The notes beneath the pieces are model-generated. The model had not been told where the DNA came from. It was given only the letters and a program-made list of their open reading frames with translations, and did no database searches. Shown piece by piece: positions 44,059-55,425 of a DNA stretch of 64,000 bases. The stretch comes from Nephrocerus scutellatus. Taxonomy: Eukaryota > Arthropoda > Insecta > Diptera > Pipunculidae. The stretch covers positions 50,485,843-50,549,842 of the forward strand of contig OX352762.1 of assembly GCA_947095585.1 (NCBI GenBank), in the 5' to 3' direction. A program made the position numbers and the translations under genes. How positions within the stretch are numbered: the first letter of the stretch is position 1; each line of letters starts with the position of its first letter.

Positions 44059-44719
44059 GGATTGTTAATTGGCTGAAACGCTGGTGGATAAACGAGATAG
44101 CAGGTTATAATAGTAATAGTAGGGCTTTCCGATCAAAGTTTTGAAAATCGGAAAATCTCTTTCAATAAATAACTTGCTAGCTCGTTTATCCAGGGCTACT
44201 TTTTAATAAAAATAAAGTAGATCAGGTGGGCGCCGTGGCTCAGTGGATAAGAGCATGGCTTCTGACAAAGAGTATAGAGATATCTCTATATATCTACATC
44301 TCTACACTCTTTGCTTCTGAGCAGAAGGTTCGTGGTTGGAATCCCAGTAAAACCAAAAAGTATTTTTCACGATGTCCCACCTCTTGCGAATGTCTGACAA
44401 ACGTCCGAAAGTAATAACTTGTCACGGAAGGCTTCTCAATTCGCCGTTCGGATACGGCATTAAATTGTAGGTCCCCTCCATTTGAGTGCACAAATATACA
44501 TGCTCAACACAAATGGTTGCGAGAAGCTAGGCCTTGGACCGCAACGGTCGGTCGCGCCGAATGTTATAATTATTATTAAAGTAGATCAGTAAGATAGATT
44601 TTATATTCAGTTTCTCAGTAGGTGCGAGTACGTACACCATAGCGACAAAAATTCAAAAATGTCAACAATAAATTGCTATCTCGTTTATCCGCCGCTAGCT
44701 TGCAGCCAATTTACAATCC
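44059..44719. mobile_element. TIR DNA element carrying a SINE (inverted copy)
   Basis: Left end ggattgttaattggctg, right end the complement of the same (cagccaatttacaatcc), each followed inward by the gataaacgagatagc block. Interior as in 6,693-7,337, with the SINE at the same place and with the same target duplication. Confidence 0.78.
44226..44577 (+). mobile_element. tRNA-derived SINE, A box present
   Basis: 352 bp between 12-bp duplications aaagtagatcag (44,214-44,225 and 44,578-44,589). The head has an A box tggctcagtgg (44,236-44,246), a palindromic agagatatctct insert where the anticodon loop would be, and a B box ggttggaatcc (44,334-44,344) with one mismatch to consensus. The body ends in ttattatt. 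It is the counterpart of the copy at 6,834-7,164. Confidence 0.85.
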
Positions 44720-44885
44720 GCAAGAAATATAGTGTCATAACAGCTTTACCAAATCTGCCACTTGTTCAGCCAATAACAAAACACTGGCTTTGTAAATTTT
44801 ATCATTGCGAAAATAATAGATGTTGAGGAAAAGAAATGACCTCATTTAATCGTGGTTACGGTACAGAATACTTCAACTTCACTTA

Positions 44886-47309
44886 TTCATCATCATCATA
44901 TTTGGCTCTACAACCGGTATCCGGTCATGGCCTCCCGAAAAAAATCTCTCCACCTGTCCCGACTTTGAGCCGATGTCGTCCAGTTTGTCATACTTACACT
45001 CTGGGCGTATTGGTCTACGCCAACCTTCCAGCGTTGACTATGCCGGCCTCGCTGTCGTATTTCATAAATCCTACCGCAAATGACTTTCCGAGCAGGATCA
45101 TGCGAGCTAGGTGTCCTGCCCACCGGAGCCTACAAAGCTTAATTTTCTTCACGATGTCAACATCGCGGTAACGCTCGTGGATCTCATCATTATAGAGTCT
45201 CCGGAATCGTTCTTTCTCACATACGGGGCTAACAATTCTCCGTAAGACTTTTCTCTCGAACGTGGCTAAGAGGTCAGAATGCTTTTTGCTAAGCACCCAA
45301 GTCTCGAATCCATATGTAAGCATATGTAAGTACTGGTATGACCATTGTCTTATACATCAGCAGCTTGGATGTTATGTTTAAGTTCCTGGATTTGAAGAGT
45401 CTTGACAGACTATGGAAGGCTTTGTTGACTTTAAGCAACCATGCGCGTATTTCTGGTTCCATGCTGCTATTGGCTGCTACAGTTGACCCGAGATAGTTAA
45501 AGGATTGCACTACTTCAAATTCGCGCTCCACTATTCGAATTGTGGGACCAATGTGTGATCTTCTACTCGCAGACGTGGCCTCCATGTACATTGTTTTGCT
45601 CTAATTTATGTGCAGCCTTTGGTTTCTACCAACGATGTCAATATCGTCTGCGTTAGTCAGTATCTGAATGAACTTATGGATTGTTCTTCTCGCCGTTACG
45701 TCAGAGTCTCGGATAACTTTCTCCAACGTCAGGTTAAAGAGGACGCAGGCAAGTCCATCCCGGGGCCTTATTGTTTTTGAGCCGTTTTATCGCTCTGCTA
45801 ACTTCGTCTATGCTTGGTGGCGGCAGCATAGTGGGGTCTTCGGTCATTGGTGGAGCCACCAATTCCTTAGTTAACTGGCCATTAAGAAAATTGTGAAAGT
45901 GTTCTTCCCATCGCTCTAAGATGCCTTTGAAATCGGCGATCAGATTACCCTCTTTCTCTTTGCAGTATAACGCGGTGTATATTGTGTCATGCCGCGGACT
46001 CTTTGGTAGAACTTCCGCGCCTGGTGCGGTCCTCGCTCTCTGTACTGTTCTAGTTCACGGACGAGATTCTTCTCCCAGACTGCTTTCTTTCGCCGTTGAA
46101 CAGTTTTTTCATATCATCTGAGCTCTTTATATTCATCTTCGCGTGCCCGCGTTTTATGAGATTGTTGCATTACTCGGTTCGCAACAATCTAACGTTCAGT
46201 CGCTAGCTTACATTCGTCATCGAACCAGTCGTTCTTATCTCTACGAATACTGCCTAAGATGGAGTCAGCAGTACTAATAACAGTATTCTTGAGGCGTGCC
46301 CATTTCTCTTCTACGCCCGACATTTCAGCCAGGACTTACTCTCCCTGCTTTTAAGGCGAGTCCTATCGCTTGATCGTAGTTGTTTCTAATTTCTTCGTTG
46401 CGAAGGGCAGGCTTGAATCTGATTCGCGGATGCTGTCTTTTTTGATGATGCAATCCACGCTCGGAGCACCATACCAACAAGATAGTGGTGCGAGTCGACG
46501 TTGGCACCTCGGCACGTTCGTACCGTCATCAGGTTCGGGTTGTGGCGCCGGTCTATAAACCCGTGGTCTATCTGGTCGCGAGTGGCTCCATCAAACCTTG
46601 TACTCGCAACGACCAAATTATTGTTTGCTGTCATGTCTATGACTTGTTGTCCATTGTCATTATTATTATTTGGCATTCATGTCCCCCAAAATGATTTTTA
46701 CGTCATACTGAGGACAGGCATGGAGTTCCCGTTAGACTGATAAAAAGAATACTCTGTAGGTGCGTGAACGTTGATGAGGCTTATATTTTTAAATCTGCTC
46801 CGCACGCGAAGGGTGCATAGGCGTTCATTTACTGCTTTGAAGCCGATAACGATGGGTTTTATTATTTTGCTGACTAGAAACACATGATTTTTTGCATGAT
46901 AGCTGTAATACATGTCACATTGTAATTTTTTAAGACACCATTCCCCGTCCACCGCATCTCCTGAATTGCTGTTATGCTAACATTAATTTGGACAGGACAG
47001 GCTAGCTGCTGTGCAGCTCGAGCTCAATACAGTGAGCGTACGTTCCATGAGTCGTTAAATCAATTAGCTGTTTTCGTTGGCTGATTTGGGGTTCCGTAAT
47101 ATGGTTTTTTTTACGGGTTATTAGCCTCGCTCCAACCTGACTTTGAAGGGACTAGTCTGATCATTTCGCTTTTCCTGTACTGGAGGAAAATTACCAGCAG
47201 CCACCACGTAGAGCTTTGATCGCACTTCCACCAGTCAGAGATAGTTGCGGCCACATGCATTTCTGAAGTATTCTGTGTTATTCTCCCTACTCTGCTGATG
47301 ACTGACCGC
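44886..47309 (-). mobile_element. RTE-like LINE, internally deleted (copy d)
   Basis: Inverted counterpart of 4,131-6,525, with the same ATG-repeat tail and the same RT-core deletion (NKAPG-like joined to LACVLFNL-like sequence). Minus-strand frames: endonuclease pieces at 46,952-46,330 (INVHAPTE, SDHHYLVG-like with a change), linker at 46,130-45,700, and the C-terminal region at 45,591-44,908 in three broken frames (FNYLGSTVAAN, YGFETWVLSKKHSDL, RWAGHLARM). It retains about 130 bp of linker lost in copy b. Endonuclease residues around the GDxN box are damaged here. Confidence 0.83.
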
Positions 47310-47321
47310 AGATTACCTCAC

Positions 47322-47800
47322 TTAAAATTCTAGCAACTGTACGCGAGCGAAAGTCGATCAATACTCGGATGTACAGGTAGAAGCAACGCTATATTTGAAA
47401 GCGTGGAGCCAGCTGCAAAATGCGCAGTAAGCAGTTTCACTAGAACCTTAGAGCTAGAATCTATAATTTCATTACAAATGAGCGTTGAAATTGATGACCA
47501 GCCTACTTTTCAATTTACTAACCTCTTTCTCATTCTATACTTTTTCTATTCAAATTTTGGTTGTAAGCGAATATAACTCGCCGTAGGTGAGTATGGCAAT
47601 CATTTCTGGCTCTTAAGAATTTTGTTCGGTTTTCTTCAGTAAAATTTCCTTTATAAAACCGATAGCATCTCTTTCTAATCATGGAAGCCTCAAATTATAG
47701 CATCCATTTTCTTTTGAAGAATGATGTTTGCGATTACATCAGCGGCGGCTTGCAGGTTGGTATCACGGAACAATAGCTACCGGTTAATACTCCCAAAGAA
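47322..47800 (-). pseudogene. Old CR1/jockey-like relict (LINE B relative)
   Basis: Diverged match to LINE B at about 19,057-19,660. Shared blocks include aattctagcaactg, gagctagctgcaaaatgcgcag, aaatgagcgttg and gattacatcagcggcggc. It covers the linker between endonuclease and RT. It has many indels and no frame, so it is much older than LINE B. Confidence 0.7.
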
Positions 47801-48620
47801 GTTGAACTTTTTCGTCAATACAGTACTATACGGAACAACAGCAATGCCGTAAATGATATTTAGTTGCAAACAGAAGATAGCTCAAGACCATCAGGTTGAA
47901 AGTTTTTGCAAAGCGACTGCTATTCGGATGATGCGATGATTGCTGCATATGATTTAACCGTGGTAACAGAAACATAAAAGACGTTATTATCAGTCAGTGT
48001 AGCAAGGCATGACTGCCTACTTTAACAATTTAAACATTCAAATCCATTTTGCAAGCTTAAAAGGATAAAAGCGTATTGTCTACGATTCATTGGAATAACT
48101 AAGAATGGTCCGTTTCATTTTATCTATGCGACGGGACACTTACCTTCACAAATACCCAAGCTTCCAAGCTTCCAAACTTTCAAATTCTTTTGGATCAGCA
48201 CCCACCTTTTCAAATAGTAATTTCAGTTGTATCAGTTATTCGCATAGACAGAGGAAAAACCAATGGAATGGTGTAACTCAGAACTAGCCATCTATTACGA
48301 CTCAACCACTTAAATAGCACAACGATAATGCAGCACATTTGTAACAAAACCCAATTAATGCGAGCATGTACGCAAGTTCATGGAACTGACAAATCAGATG
48401 AATCAGCCTAGACCACGGAAGGTAAATAGATGATCTAAGGACGGTTTTGGCAACAATCGAATTTATCTACTCAATAACTCAAAAATCACAAGATAATCTT
48501 TAGATTTCACTCTGAATTATATCGATAAAATATCAGACAGCTATGTTTCAACGACAAAATGAACTTGTACCGTAACTAGATTAAAAAATCCATCGCTTGC
48601 ATAACATAACATCACCCAAT
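47801..48620. other. No gene or repeat recognised
   Basis: Ordinary AT-rich sequence. A 60-codon frame at 48,105-48,287 has no motif. No splice context or terminus was identified. Confidence 0.45.
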
Positions 48621-51235
48621 ACTTACTTACTTATGTCCTATATCCCCTTGTGGGTCATAGGGCCTCTACTACGCCTACGCGCCATCGCGTGCGGTTCCTG
48701 GCAATGAGCTTCAGCTCTCTCCAACTCTTCCCCAATTGCCGTGACTCCTCCTCAACTGTTCTGCGCCATGTATTTCTCGGACGACCCGTTCTTCTACCAT
48801 CCTGAGATAACGGATTCCATGGCATTGCGTAGTTTGCTATGGAACTGTCGCCTTTGTGGAGTGTATGACCAATCCACTGCCACTTCCGTCGTTGGGTGAT
48901 TGTGTCTATTGGTTCCTGATCCGTCCTCTGGTAAAGATGTGCGTTCGAGATACGATTAGGCCAGAAAACCCTTAAGATGTTCCGTAGGCACCTATTTACG
49001 AACGTTTGTTATCTTTTTGTGATAGTAGCGGTCACCTTCCAAGTTCTGCACCCATACAACAGCACAGATTCAATATTTAAACGGAACAGTCACAGCTTGG
49101 TGTTTAAGCTGATCGCATTGCTTCGCCATATCATGGACATCATTCCAAACACTAATTTTGCTTTGCCGATTCGGTTGACAATGTCCTGTTCGGTTCCACC
49201 TTCGGTGGAGACAATACTCCCAAGATATTGGAAACTCTCTACTCTCTCTACCGGCTGTCCAGCAATGTTAACTTGAGTTACTGAGTTAGTGTCAAGGTTG
49301 AAGATTTTGGCAGTATTAATCTTCAAACCCGTAACATTTGCCTCCCTTTCCGCATTTGTTGTCATTTGGTGCAGCTCCATAATTCTGTGTGACAGTAAAC
49401 AAACGTCGTCAGCGTAGTCCAGATGTTTGAGTTGAGATGTAAGAGTCCAACGAACTCCTCCGTTTCCAGTAGATAAAGCTGCGCGAAGTACATCGATAAT
49501 CACCAACAAAAAAAGTATCGGCGATAGAATGCAACCTTGTCGTACCTCACTTAGGATCTCGAATTCCTCTGACAGCTTTCCTCTATGCAGCACATGATAT
49601 TTAGAGCCATCATAGGTTGCTTTAATAATAGCAATTAGTTTATCGGGTATACCTCTCCAGCGCCAGGCGAGCCAGATAAACTCACTGTTGACACTGTCAA
49701 GCGCCTTCTCAAAATCGATGAACAGCAGTGGTGACCGGAGTTCAATGCACTGTTCAATAACGATCCGCTGGGTATTTATGTGGTCTATATAGGAGGGTCC
49801 AGTGCGGAAACCTGCTTTTTCGGCAACGAGTGTATCTTCCAGATGTTCCTTAATTCGCTCAAGTACTACTTTGACTATTACCTTTGCAGCTGCAGTAAGA
49901 ACGCAAATACCTCTCCAGTTTTCGCACTCCATAAGACTACCTTTTTTAGGGAGCTTGACAATCATTCCCTTCTTTCACTCATCGGGGAAACTTTCTGCCT
50001 CCCAAGCTCTCTCTACAAGAGGATATAAAAGCTCTGCTGATGTCGTTGGAGCGGCACGCAGAAGCTCTGCGGGTATACCTTCTAGTCCTACCGACTTGTT
50101 GTTCTTTAGTGCCTTGATAGCGGTAGCGATCTCATCTTTACTGGGCGTTGAGGTGCGAATTCGGGAAATTGTTACTTCCGGCAGCTCCGTTTGATTTGGG
50201 TGCATATCGTGTCGATATAGTTAAGGACCGTAGAGAAATGATCCTTACATCGCTTGAGCTGATTCTCATCTGAAACGAGTACGGCACTATCTAGGGCTTT
50301 CACCTGATGTTGGCTAGCGCGGTGACCACTTGTCAGCTTTTGGTGATTCTGTAAACGGTTCTGCTATTGCACCTGCTCGCTGTTTCCTCTGCTTCTGATG
50401 CCAAGTTGTTAATATAATTACGTTTGTCACGTCTTACACTACGCTGCAGATGAGAAAACATTTTTCACAACCTTCCAATGTTCCTGGATGGTTGTCGGCA
50501 GTGAGCTGCTGATTGCTTCGATTCCTTGCAATAAATTATCCCTTAATTGTTAGCGTACTGTGGAGACCTTTAGCCGGTCGATTTTATACCTAGGCATTCG
50601 GATTATATTGCAGATTCTTTGAACTGATGCAGTACGTAACTGGACAGCAGCTACCATAAGGTGATGATCCCGTACCATACCCATGACGGCTGCTCGTCTG
50701 TTTCGGATGTCTAAAAGACAGCTTCTAAACCGTCGGCTGATCGCCACATGGTCGATTTGGTTAGATGATGATTGCCTGTCAGTTGACACCCAGCAGACTT
50801 TGTGGCAGGTCTTCTGCTCAAACATGGTGCCTTCTATGACAAAGTGGTTGGTGTTGAAAAATCAACAAATCTTTCACCATTGTCATTTCGTTCGCCGAGG
50901 CCGTGCTTCCCAATCACATGTTTAAGTCCTTCATTGTCGTTGTCAACCTTGGCATTCAAGTCCCCCATCATGATGACGATATCTCCGTTCGGCGTTGGGT
51001 TGAATACAGCGCTTAGTTGATTGTAGAAGTTGTCCTTTTCATCCTCAGTCGAAGGATTCGTTGGAGCGCAACACTGTATGATCGTGACGCGCTGTACTCT
51101 ACTCCAAAATCTGGCCGATAAGATCCTATCACCATGTGGGTGCCAGGAAATTAGGCCTCTGCGTGCTGTTGGCGTTAGCAGAAGACTCACTCCAGATTCA
51201 CGGGGACTGCCGGAGTAGAGTAGCACAGTGTTATA
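48621..51235 (-). mobile_element. RTE-like LINE (second family), long decayed copy
   Basis: Minus-strand element with a 3' tail of taag repeats (48,621-48,632). Endonuclease: 51,226-50,834 (IQCCAPTN, IVIMMGDLNAKVD with GDxN) and 50,825-50,550 (NQIDHVAISRRFRS, RDHHLMV where SDHxLV is expected). Linker 50,205-49,975 (SKDEIATAIKALKNNKS). RT 49,965-49,090 (LLFIDFEKALDSVN, GCILSPILFLL, HLDYADDVCLL). The C-terminal region at 48,640-49,080 has only broken frames. It is the same family as 30,754-32,193, which lacks the endonuclease. Several stops and shifts. Confidence 0.87.
49090..49965 (-). pseudogene. RTE-like RT palm frame (291 aa)
   Basis: Contains KGSLMECENWRGICVL, VVLERIKEHLEDTL, FIDFEKALDSVNSEF (catalytic Asp; the usual phenylalanine of KAFD is replaced by leucine), VRQGCILSPILF and LDYADDVCLLSHR (YADD), ending with FQYLGSIVSTEGGTEQDI. 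Compared with 30,754-31,743 it has lost two residues near IELRSP. The catalytic residues are retained although flanking frames are broken. Confidence 0.85.
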
Positions 51236-51439
51236 AGTTGGGGATTGGTACTCTCCCGCGTCGAACCAATACGCATATCAAATAAAGATTCAGCAATTAT
51301 TCTCATCTACTCCATTTCGAACTAAACAACAGACTGGCACTCAAATGACAACAATACAATATTTGACAGCATAAATCTATCTATCTACATATATAAACAA
51401 AAGTTAAACTTACCCCTTCCAGTGTGGCCCACACCAACA
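51236..51439. other. No gene seen
   Basis: Short AT-rich stretch between the LINE and the satellite. It contains a tctatctatcta run near 51,375. Confidence 0.4.
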
Positions 51440-52311
51440 CAAATTAGTGTTGATTCTATAGTTTTCGGGTCGAATAGTTATGATACGACAGCTCTGGAGG
51501 GGTGTGGTCAATATTTTAGTTGGTGGGGGGGTGACCAATATTGGTGTCGATTCTATAGTTTTAGGGGTAGGTTAGTGATGGTAAAAGCGAGCTCTAGGGG
51601 AATGGGGTCGATACCTGTGGGGAGGGGGTGGGTGACCGATTTTTGTGTCAAATCTATCATTTTTGGAGTCGATGAGGTGAAAACTTATGGTAAGACAGCT
51701 CCAGGGGGATGGATGTGGATTATTAGTGTTGATTCTATACTTTTACGTGTAGCTGAGGTGAATTGTGATGGTTAGACAGCTCTAGGGGGATGGGGTCGAT
51801 AGCTGTGCGGAGAGGGTGGGTGACCGATGTTTGTGTTAATTCTATAGTTTCCGGAGTTGATGAGGTGAAAAGTGATGGTAAGAGAGCTCTAGGGGATAGG
51901 GATGATAGCTGTGGGGAGGGGATGGGTGACGGATATTTGTGTCAATTCTATAGTTTTCGGAGTTGACGAGGTGAAAAGTGATGGTAAGAAGGATCCAGGG
52001 GGATTGATGGGGGATATTTGTGGTATTTATTCTATACTTTTACAGGTAGCTGAGGTGCATAGTGATGGATAGACAGCTCTAGGGGGATGGGGTCGATAGC
52101 TATGGGTAGGGGGGGTGACCGATATTATTATCGACGTGGTGAGGTGAATAGTGATGGCAAGAAAGCTCTAGGGGAATGGGGTCGTCCGTTGAGGGGAGGG
52201 TGGTGGGGTGACCGGTATTAGTGTCATTCTATAGTTTGTGGTGAGGTGAATAGTGATGATAAGACAGCTCTGGGCGGATGGGGTCGATACCTGTGAGGAG
52301 AGGGTGGGTGA
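51440..52311. repeat. ~100-bp tandem satellite array (right, inverted)
   Basis: Reverse complement of the family at 1-600. The core tagtgtcgattctatagttt recurs at about 51,450, 51,543, 51,634, 51,725, 51,828, 51,938 and 52,220. The accompanying block is agctctaggggatggggtcgat. Individual units vary and some are shortened. Confidence 0.9.
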
Positions 52312-52369
52312 CACATGCAATTCTGAAGCATTCTGTGTTATTCGCCCTACTCTGCTGATGGCTGACCGC
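52312..52369 (-). mobile_element. RTE-like LINE 5'-end fragment
   Basis: 58 bp matching the first bases of the LINE copies at 4,131 and 47,309 (complement of gcggtcagccatcagcag and acacagaatgcttcag). It abuts the satellite directly. Confidence 0.7.
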
Positions 52370-52911
52370 CATTCACTTATTACTCACTTTAATCATAAAC
52401 AATTTAAACAACACTGCTAGAGGATAACTTTGAAATAATAAATATATAAACAAAACATGCTGTTAATTTAATATTTGTGTTTCTTTCATTTTGACCAATT
52501 GTGTACTAAGTTTATAAAAAAAAGTTGTGTAGTAAAAGTTCCCTTTCACATGATTATGTTCCCTTTCTCTTTCTTATTATTTTATAATTATGAGTATTTA
52601 GAAGAAATTGTTATTTCCTTCTTAATTTGTTATACATTATGAATGCCTGCAATTTTTCAATAACAATTTTTTTATAAGGCTAAATTGTAATAGATTCCGA
52701 AAATCACAAAAAAATGTTGATACGTTTTAATATAAATCGCAGCAGCTTCTTATTGTAAATACCTTTTTTTTTATTTATTTGTTTAAGTATCATAGAAAAA
52801 ATACTCGCTTGTTAAAGTTTATTCAAATCGAATTTCATTATGTTTATTGGCTATTGAGTATAATAGCATATTTCCATGCATATATTAGTTCGAATTTATT
52901 TTATCTTGTAG
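52370..52911. other. kcc intron (upstream part in window)
   Basis: AT-rich, no element recognised. It ends in the polypyrimidine/AG acceptor ttatcttgtag. Confidence 0.55.
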
Positions 52912-53013
52912 GTACAGGCGATTATTGATCATCATCACGATGTAACTAAAACGTCGTCCAAAGTTAGGTTTGCTGACCCGACTCTTATGCACGATGAGAA
53001 CAAAACGGAGAAG
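52912..53013 (+). CDS. kcc: K-Cl cotransporter, exon in C-terminal domain (1 of 3)
   Basis: 102 bp, phase 0 at both ends, between acceptor ttgtag and donor GAGAAG|gtaaat. It encodes 34 residues starting VQAIIDHHHD and containing SKVRFADPTL. This is a cytoplasmic segment of the long C-terminal tail of SLC12-type K-Cl cotransporters; in the fly kazachoc protein a VRFADP-like motif precedes the conserved end. Identification rests mainly on exon 3 below. KCCs export K+ and Cl- across the plasma membrane and set neuronal chloride. The transmembrane part lies to the left of the window. Confidence 0.7.
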
Positions 53014-54477
53014 GTAAATAAAAAATAATCTTAAGCAGTTTGTTGCTTTTACATACTTGTACATAATGGAATAAAAATCCAAAACAACGTCGTTCTCGAA
53101 AGAACTGATATGCATTCAAAATAATTTTTGTGGTTAAATACGTAGGAGTATGTATGCGTGATAACGAATTTTTAAAATTCTTAGGTGTAGCGTGTAAATT
53201 CTTAAGGGTATTCGCCCGTTCAAAATATTTTAACGTAATTTTAAGGATGAAAGAGAGGTTCAAATAAAATATCTAAAGTTTAATTTTTGTTATGTTGTTT
53301 TATTATAATAAAATAATAATAATATTTGGCGCAACAGATCGTTGTGGTCCAGGACATAGCTTCTTACAACCATTTGTGCTATGCATGTTGTATTTTTTCA
53401 CACAAATGGAAGGGGCCTACCATTTAAACCCATATCCGAAAGACGAATTGAGAGTTTTGAATGTCAAATATTATTGTTTTATGCAAAACAAACTTTTAAT
53501 TAATTAAATATTTTTGGTATTACTTTTATTACATTTGTTTTTAAGTTTGGTGTCAATAAAAACATATAAAATCATCAGAAATTAAAATAAATTAATTTTT
53601 AGAATTTATTTTCCCATTTATTATTGTTCTATTACTTCGAAAACGAATCTCATCAAACTGAAAAGTTTATTAAAGAAGCGACAAGTCGGAGAAAAGATTG
53701 CGTTCGTCCATTAAACTAAAGGCATCCACATCTCATATTTTACGTGAGTGCATCTTGCAATTCTCTCACAATTAAATTTTCAAATAAGTTTTCACAATGT
53801 ATGTAGATGTCGCGAAAAACCCAAAAATAGCAAAATCGTAAAAGTTTATCGAATATATTTTCTATACATATATTTGTTGTAAAAGATGCGTAACTCTCGG
53901 ACGTTTGGCATACATTTGTTAAAAGTGATACCGTAAAAAGCTTTTTAATCCTTTTCTGGTATTCAAACAACGAGCCTCCCGGTCATTATTCCAACGCATT
54001 GACCGCTAGATCCTACTGTAATAAAGTAAGATAATATTAGCATTTGTTATGTTCGCAAAAACAATGTCTGATTTTTCAAAATGTGCTATTATTAAAAGAT
54101 GTTATATCTTGTACAAAGTACTGAATAATTTATTTTAAGGTTAATATATTCATGATATGCTTATATTTAAAAGTTCGTTCAATCTCCTGACATTTAACCA
54201 CTTAATGAAAAATTAACGACCTAAATCATTGTTTTACATATTTACATACCTAAGTTCACTCATGAACAACTTAAGGTGATTGCATATAAATAATAGAATT
54301 TCAGTCAGTTATTCGGTACAATTCATAGCATGTTTGTTGGCAGCGTAAGGGTCTCGGGATGTAACTTGCACTCCAGAATTACTTGTTATCGGTATAAAAA
54401 TAATCAAAGTGGTCAGAGCCGTTTTTAAAATGTATTCCCTTATATTATATTATTATGTCTAACTTATCCTATCATAG
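53014..54477 (+). other. kcc intron with a SINE relict
   Basis: Bounded by gtaaat and atcatag. AT-rich. Apart from the SINE relict at 53,318-53,465 I recognise no element. Small frames in both strands have no motif. Confidence 0.6.
53318..53465 (-). mobile_element. Old SINE 3'-body relict
   Basis: Diverged match to the 3' body of the SINEs at 6,834 and 44,226: ataatatttggcgcaacaga, cttacaaccatttgt, aatggaaggggcctac and gaattgagag follow in the same order. The tRNA head is absent. Its divergence suggests an older insertion. Confidence 0.7.
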
Positions 54478-54668
54478 CAATCTAAAGATGAAGAATCATA
54501 CGAAAAAGACAATCAAACTGATAATGATTTATCCACGGTCAAAACCAGTGAAGATGCGAAGGAAACTGCGAAATTGGAAAATGAAAATGAAAATGAAAAA
54601 GGACATGTAGAAAAAACAAGGCCGGAGAAGATTGCGTCCGATATTAACTCCAAGGGCAACGTGAGACC
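54478..54668 (+). CDS. kcc: K-Cl cotransporter, acidic linker exon (2 of 3)
   Basis: 191 bp (63 codons plus two bases) between acceptor atcatag and donor CC|gtaagt. It encodes a highly charged, low-complexity segment: SKDEESYEKDNQTDND, then NENENEKGHVEKTRPEK, ending KGNVRP across the splice. Such acidic linkers vary among insect KCCs. The frame continues correctly into the next exon (CC + A = Pro). The three-codon-like gaaaat repeat at about 54,583-54,600 is a short coding microsatellite. Confidence 0.72.
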
Positions 54669-54728
54669 GTAAGTGTATACATTAGAATCATGAGATTATT
54701 TGGTTTTAATTAAACATTGAAATTTTAG

Positions 54729-54868
54729 AGACGAATTTAATGTTCGGCGCATGCACACGGCTGTAAAGCTCAATGAAGTTATTGTAAATAAATCACAAGA
54801 TGCCCAACTGGTGATAATGAACCTGCCAGGACCACCGAAAGATATTAAATTTGAAAGAGAAAGCAATT
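54729..54868 (+). CDS. kcc: K-Cl cotransporter, conserved C-terminal exon (3 of 3)
   Basis: 140 bp between acceptor attttag and donor AATT|gtatcc. It encodes [38 protein letters not shown] and ends ESN plus one base of the next codon. [17 protein letters not shown] and LVxMNLPGPP are highly conserved near the C-terminus of K-Cl cotransporters from flies to mammals, which gives the identification. The final exon, expected to begin with the tyrosine-methionine of the conserved end, is not visible downstream to 64,000. The following intron is therefore over 9 kb in this assembly, or the exon has been lost or misplaced. Confidence 0.88.
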
Positions 54869-54905
54869 GTATCCTTTACAAAAAAAATCTAAAATGTCTT
54901 TTATA

Positions 54906-55020
54906 AAGGGTGTTTTTTTGGGAGGTTTGTTTTTCCGATAGATGTCGTTTTATTTTATGACAGTTGTTTTGACAGCTCAAAGTGGCATTTCTACTCAGTA
55001 TTGTTTGGCAAATCATTATG

Positions 55021-55052
<32 letters not shown>

Positions 55053-55391
55053 ACATTTGTGAAAAATAGTCGTGGTAGCCATATGCCAGAAATTTGTAAA
55101 AAAAATTTTTGGTCATTTCATAATTTTATATGTGTTTTATTCAAAAAAAAAATCGGCAACCTCTTAAAAAAACACGTTATATCTAACGGGTGTTTTTTTA
55201 AGAGGTTGCCGATTTTTTTTTATATCTAACGGGTGTTTTTTTAAGAGGTTGCCGATTTTTTTTTTGAATAAAACACATATAAAATTATGAAATGACCAAA
55301 AATTTTTTTTATTTGGTAGATAATTTTTTGGCATTTAACATTTAAACACAATTTCTGGCATATGGCTACCACGACTATTTTTCACAAATGT

Positions 55392-55425
<34 letters not shown>

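Noticed and set aside
44226..44350. A functional tRNA gene with an intron
   Set aside because: The acceptor ends do not pair, the sequence continues into a 230-bp non-tRNA body, and a target duplication encloses the whole unit, so it is a SINE.
53740..53970. 76-aa minus-strand ORF in the kcc intron
   Set aside because: No motif, no splice context, AT-rich composition; likely chance.
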